NCBI GenBank assembly: GCA_946800325.1
Contig: OX326958.1
Span: 31,355,314 to 31,419,313, forward strand
DNA from: Luzula sylvatica
Lineage: Eukaryota; Streptophyta; Magnoliopsida; Poales; Juncaceae
Length of the DNA stretch: 64,000 nucleotides
Reading direction: 5' to 3'
The notes under the pieces are model-generated. The model worked only from the letters and a program-made list of their open reading frames with translations, was not told where the DNA came from and did no database searches. Shown in pieces: positions 59,552-64,000 of this stretch. How positions within the stretch are numbered: the first letter of the stretch is position 1; every line of letters starts with the position of its first letter. The position numbers and the translations under genes were made by a program.

Positions 59552-59909
59552 TACCTTAAATATTAATAAATGGATAATTACTCCAAATACCCTTGAAAAT
59601 GGATGTATGATAAGAAAATGGGTGTATGATAGAATCCCCCAAATAATAAGTATCTCCTCAAGTGAATCGCAGGAGATAGTGACTGGTACGCCGATGTAAT
59701 CTCCCTCTGATTGAAAATAAGGCCCAATATTGATTGGGAGTCATGTTCCTTTGAGGATGTTGGTCAGGTTCGTCATATTGATGGCCCAAATTGGGACATT
59801 TATAAGTCTGAGATCTGCTTCGGAGTACGAAGGCTCGTTGATCATTCCCAACGTACGTTGACGGACATTGTCACGAACTCAACATTGCCCATGGTGAACT
59901 CACTTCTCC

Positions 59910-60480
59910 TTAGAACTCGTTCTCTGGTCTTCGGCGAATCACATTATATGAGTATAAAGTCGGCAGGATATGCTTACATGCCCTATACTGCATAGTGTGA
60001 CCTCCGCATCTTCTCAGATAATCTCTAATTTCAGCACACGATGCCACTCCATGAACAACATTGAGATAACAAGAACGGAGGATGAAATCATTCTCCGACT
60101 TGACTCCACTTCTTGTTGGGAAGTACACGCTTATTTCTAAAGGACGGTTCTCGAGGTTGTATTCGATGTACGCCATTGTTGACTTTGTTTGTTGTGGTTT
60201 TGGTTTGTTCTTACAGAACTTGGCTATGTGACCCAAAGATTTGCACGTATAACAACGAATCTGTTGTCGGCACTATGTGACCCTATCTTTTCAAACTTCA
60301 GCGCCATGAGTATTGTTTGTTGTTTTGCTGGTGTTGCCTCGTTGGAGCCTTGTGATGTCTTCTCTTTTTCTTTGCGTCACATCTTATGGATCTTTTTTGG
60401 CAAGTTCCAAAGCACCCATTCCACATCAACCCTTAATGATGGTTCCTTTTGTCTCCCTTGCAATAATCGTCTCATAACGG
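59910..60480 (-). pseudogene. Zinc-knuckle (CCHC) retroelement-like fragment
   Basis: On the minus strand near 60265-60200, CYTCKSLGHIAKFC fits C-x2-C-x4-H-x4-C, the nucleic-acid-binding knuckle of retroelement gag and similar proteins. The open frame continues to 59910 as MAYIEYNLENRPLEISVYFP and further. Upstream coding-like sequence has at least three in-frame stops. I cannot assign the family. A gag-like or other retroelement ORF remnant is the simplest reading. Confidence 0.5.
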
Positions 60481-60509
60481 TCTTTTGGCTTTGTCCAAAA
60501 TGTTGATGA

Positions 60510-62110
60510 ATAAACATAACTGGGAGAATACTCGCGCTACGCGGCTAGAATGTAAAATATGTTTTTTATTGTAATATAAATTACACATTTGTATGATAAT
60601 ATTAATAACAGAAATGATACGCTCACAAACATAATCCATAAATATAATCCCGATGAGCATTTTTAGGTATAAATTAGGTAGGACCCAGACAAATTATGTT
60701 CCATATATAATTAATTTATACCCAAAATAGTTTGCCGGGATTAGATTTGCTGATTATGTTTGTGAGTGTATTATTTTTTATATTGATAATATAATCTTAA
60801 AATAAAGTTATTTGAATTAATCTATCTATGATTATTCATATATTTTACAATTATTTTACATTATGATAACAATAAATCTCATTTTTTTAATCAAATAATA
60901 ATACTTACATTAGTGTCATTATATAATATATATAAGAATAAGATATAATACAATTTTACGAAAAAACATAACAGCAAATACTATATCGTTGTTCACAATA
61001 TTTCATACAATATCAAATATTTAAAATAATGAATCATACAATATATGTAGTAACACATTATTAATTATATAGTAGTATTATTTTTTATTGATTCAAAATG
61101 CAATGAAATAAATAAAATAATATAAAACTTAATAGTTCAAGTAATTTAATAAATAATATCAAAATTTAATTTATAATAAACACAAATACAAATTATTTTT
61201 TATTTATTTTACATTTTGTAAAATAAAAATACAATTTGATAGGTATTTATAAAGTTTAATTAAAAATATATTTTGATGGAGACAATATTTTTTAATTCTA
61301 TTATGTTTTGAAAAAAAATTGTTTGCTTACAAACACAAATATAATCTACTTAGTATTATATGAGATTCTTATAGTTATAACTTTTAAAAAAATAATAATA
61401 ATACTTAAAAAGTCTATTGTGCAAATAAAATTCTTAAAAATATATTATGTAAATACGTATTTTTTTTTTGCATTGTATTTCTTACATAATATCTTTTACA
61501 AATTGAAATTATGAAAAACGGTATGTATGAACTATACTAATATGGATGTCAAAATAAAAAGAAAATTAAAATGAATATATTTGATGGGCTTATAAAATTA
61601 AATTTCTAAAAATAATACTAATATATGTTGTACGTTTATAATATTACATATTAAATTATTAGTATTTCATATATAAACTTTTCATATTCCATTACATTCA
61701 CATTTGATCATGTAATCTTATGTGAAATGTTAAACAATTGATTAGACTTGGTCTAATGTGATTCTAAACAATAATAAAATGCCACATCATTAATATATGA
61801 TGATGTGGCTTTCTAAGAATGCTTAAAACATGGTGTAAAATAATGACACATAAACGATTACACAAAATATGATCTTCAAAAAATCTAACAAAAAAATTAA
61901 TGATTGAGATTAAACCACATCACTACATCTAATGGTTTAAATTAATACTTAAAAATATTCATACAAAATGCATGTCTTAAATGATCACATATAATATGAA
62001 TGTATGTGATGAAGCCACATCACACAATATAATGGTTAATAATCATGATAAGGATGATGATGTGGATTCATGAGGAAGCTCAAAGATAAGTGAAAAATAA
62101 GGGGGTTGGT
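60510..62110. other. Gene-less AT-rich stretch
   Basis: CTCGCGCTACGCGGCTAG at about 60529-60546 looks like a Helitron hairpin end, but the next base is A rather than T. Otherwise AT-rich DNA with short TAATA repeats and repeated ATGATGTGG-type words (about 61780-62070). No gene is supported. Confidence 0.4.
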
Positions 62111-62117
62111 AAATTAT

Positions 62118-62695
62118 TAATGAATATATTTTGAAGGAAGTTGAAAGGATCATAACTTTTGAAAGGATCATAACTTACTTTGTGGTTTAGTATTATATGT
62201 TAAGTTGTTTTGAATTCTGTTTTTAAGAATTGTAAGAGTCATGTGTAAGGTTAAACAGAAGAAAGGAGGAAACAAAGTTGTAATTCTCTAAATCGAAAAG
62301 TGTCTCTCTTCCCTCCATCAATATATATCTTCAAATTGGTATCAGAGCGAATGACGAATTCTGAAAAAAATATCGTTGGGGAATATTTCACTACCACGAC
62401 TGACGAAAACCAACTACAACAACTAGAACATCCAAATTCGAGCATTACTTGGGGCCCAAGATGCATAGGACATTGTCGAAAACGGTTAAACAGAACCGGA
62501 GATTATCGAAACTATGATGGTAAATGAAATCAAGATATTACAACAAACACGAATGAAGGACAAGACAGTGTTGTACATAATGTTTCAAGTGGTTGATGAA
62601 TCGGAGTTTGAAAAGATAGGAAGCGCGACAACTGCCAAGGACGCATGGCATATGTTGCAAAAAGTCTTCAAGTTGTTCGAATTAGTTACTACAAA
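62118..62695 (+). pseudogene. Ty1/copia retrotransposon remnant: LTR end, primer site, partial gag
   Basis: TGGTATCAGAGC at 62337-62348 is the initiator-tRNA-Met primer-binding site of plant copia elements. An LTR end (ATATATCTTCA) lies just upstream; its start is uncertain. Downstream, in different frames, are gag pieces: MTNSEKN, then IETMMVNEIKILQQTRMKDK, and FEKIGSATTAKDAWHMLQKV, which is the UBN2-type gag region. The sequence leaves homology at about 62690, so pol is lost. Confidence 0.82.
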
Positions 62696-62699
62696 ACTA

Positions 62700-63825
62700 G
62701 CTGCTGAAATAAAATTAGTAGTACAAATTAAAATTATCGACAATATTATTTTAATTTTAATTTTAATTTTCATTCATTCATAGTTAATTTGGATATAAAA
62801 ACTATTCAGTAACTATTTTTATTAACAACTATTGAACACTAAAACTAAATACTAGAATAATATTAATTTTGAAGATACTTTCAGGAATATTTTTTATATT
62901 ATTTTTTTATTTAATTTTAGGATTCTATGATAAAATATATAATAATTAACGATTAAAATTATGTATATGACATAAAGTTTTTTTTAATTAGTATATGTTA
63001 AGAAATATTTATGGTGATTTTAAATTAATAAATTAATAAAATAATACAAAAATATGTTTATTAAATTTAAATAAGAAAAGTAGAGGGGTATTTTGGTCCA
63101 AAAAAATTGTAATATCATGAAATACCCCTATAGGGGGGTAATTGAAAAACAAAACCTAGTATGTAAATTAGGGGGTTTTTGCAAATTCAAGAAAAGTTAG
63201 GGGGGTATTAGAAAATTTTCCTAAATTTAAATATGAAAATAGAGGGCTATTTTTGTCCAAAAAATTGTTATACCATGAAATAACCCTATAGGGGGGTAAT
63301 TGAAAAGAAAACCTTGTATGTTGGGGTTTTTTTTTGGAGTTTCTCAAAAATTATGGATTTTTTTTCAAATTCAAGAAACGTTAGGGGGTTATTTGAAAAT
63401 TTCTCATATAACAACAAGATGGATTAAACATATGTTAGATATCATGTATACTAATATATTACATAGGTTTTAATGTTTTTATGTTTGAATAAATTTATTG
63501 AAATAAATGAAAAATATAGTAAAAATATATATATATCTACAAATATTCTTATGTTGCACATATTCAAATACTTGGTATATATGTCGATACAACAATTTTC
63601 ATGATACGTCTTTTTATATAATATTGTATTAATAATAGCTTATATATTTAATTATTTTTTAGTTGTTCAATATTATATTTTATATTAAAGTAATATAATA
63701 AAAATAATTTATTGTTGAAAAATAATGTTGTAAAATTAAATGTTTATATGATACTTCTTGAGTTATAATTCATATAATTCAACATACACATATGGTCCGT
63801 CATGATGAAGCATATGGTGTGCCAT
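62700..63825. other. AT-rich stretch with decayed TIR fragments
   Basis: 63070-63235 and 63240-63415 are two diverged direct copies of a segment with TACCCCTATAGGGGGGTAAT and TTAGGGGG...GAAAATTT, related to the long-TIR element at 20747. No gene. Confidence 0.55.
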
Positions 63826-63829
63826 GACT

Positions 63830-63970
63830 AGAGGTGGCAAATCCGGCCCGAACCCGAATAAACCGTCCGACTCGTCCGAGGTCCGACTCGCCCGTGACCC
63901 GAAAATTTTAGAAAATTCAAACGACCGAACCCGTCCGGCCCGAACCCGAGAAATCCGACCCAAAATTGAC
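63830..63970. mobile_element. End of an unassigned transposon with CCGACTCG / CCCGAACCCG repeats
   Basis: CTAGAGGTGGCAAATCCGGC begins a GC-rich tract of repeated GGCCCGAACCCG and GTCCGACTCG words. It resembles the terminal regions of plant hAT-type elements. The element runs out of the window. Confidence 0.4.
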
Positions 63971-64000
63971 CCGGCGTGACATATTATAATTATTATTCCG

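Noticed and set aside
60529..60546. Fourth Helitron 3' end (CGCGCTACGCGGCTAG)
   Set aside because: Hairpin and CTAG are present, but the next base is A, not T, and no matching copy was found in the window; left as unproven.

Overview
The window is nuclear DNA of a flowering plant, probably a eudicot. It is AT-rich, its genes have GT-AG introns, and it carries a GEM-like GRAM-domain gene and a MATE/DTX transporter gene. Most of the rest is transposable elements of nearly every plant class, satellites and microsatellites. A degraded chloroplast ndhB insertion lies at the left edge. The species cannot be named from the sequence.

Three protein-coding genes look intact. (1) A small two-exon gene of unknown function at 3221-3714 (+), about 132 aa. 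(2) A four-exon GEM-like/GRAM gene at 11712-12832 (-), 259 aa. (3) An eight-exon MATE (DETOXIFICATION-type) efflux carrier at 27890-30983 (+), 485 aa. In each case the exon phases join into one open frame. They are unrelated plant genes separated by repeats; nothing suggests they act together.

Layout: 1-1255 plastid ndhB fragment cut by a 338-bp CACTA element; 1.6-2.6 kb microsatellites and MITEs; 3.2-5.8 kb small gene and two tandem-repeat blocks; 6-8 kb minisatellites ending in a Helitron-type 3' end; 8056-11434 a Mutator-like element with a 9-bp target-site duplication (TSD), holding the remains of a hAT transposase; 11.7-12.8 kb GEM-like gene; 13075-15844 a PIF/Harbinger-like element with a second long-TIR element inside it; 16.0-19.4 kb a satellite of about 124 bp with a five-monomer higher-order period; 20027-24350 a non-autonomous hAT relative containing two more elements and a SINE; 25-27.5 kb a Helitron 3' end and a candidate MULE; 27.55-31.0 kb MATE gene; 32.4-34.3 kb a tandem array; 36004-46232 a young Athila-type Ty3/gypsy retrotransposon with one open gag-pol frame; 46.2-47.2 kb the same tandem array inverted; 47-54 kb fragments, minisatellites and a Helitron 3' end; 55-58.3 kb a SINE and rearranged Athila-type LTRs on the minus strand; 58.4-64 kb a PIF-like element, a zinc-knuckle fragment, a Ty1/copia remnant and unassigned AT-rich DNA.

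The most unusual signal is a set of palindromic CCGTTRTAACGG-type sites. There are 12 in each LTR of the Athila element and 12 more between its coding region and its 3' LTR. Coordinates and motif counts were read by eye; no database search was run.
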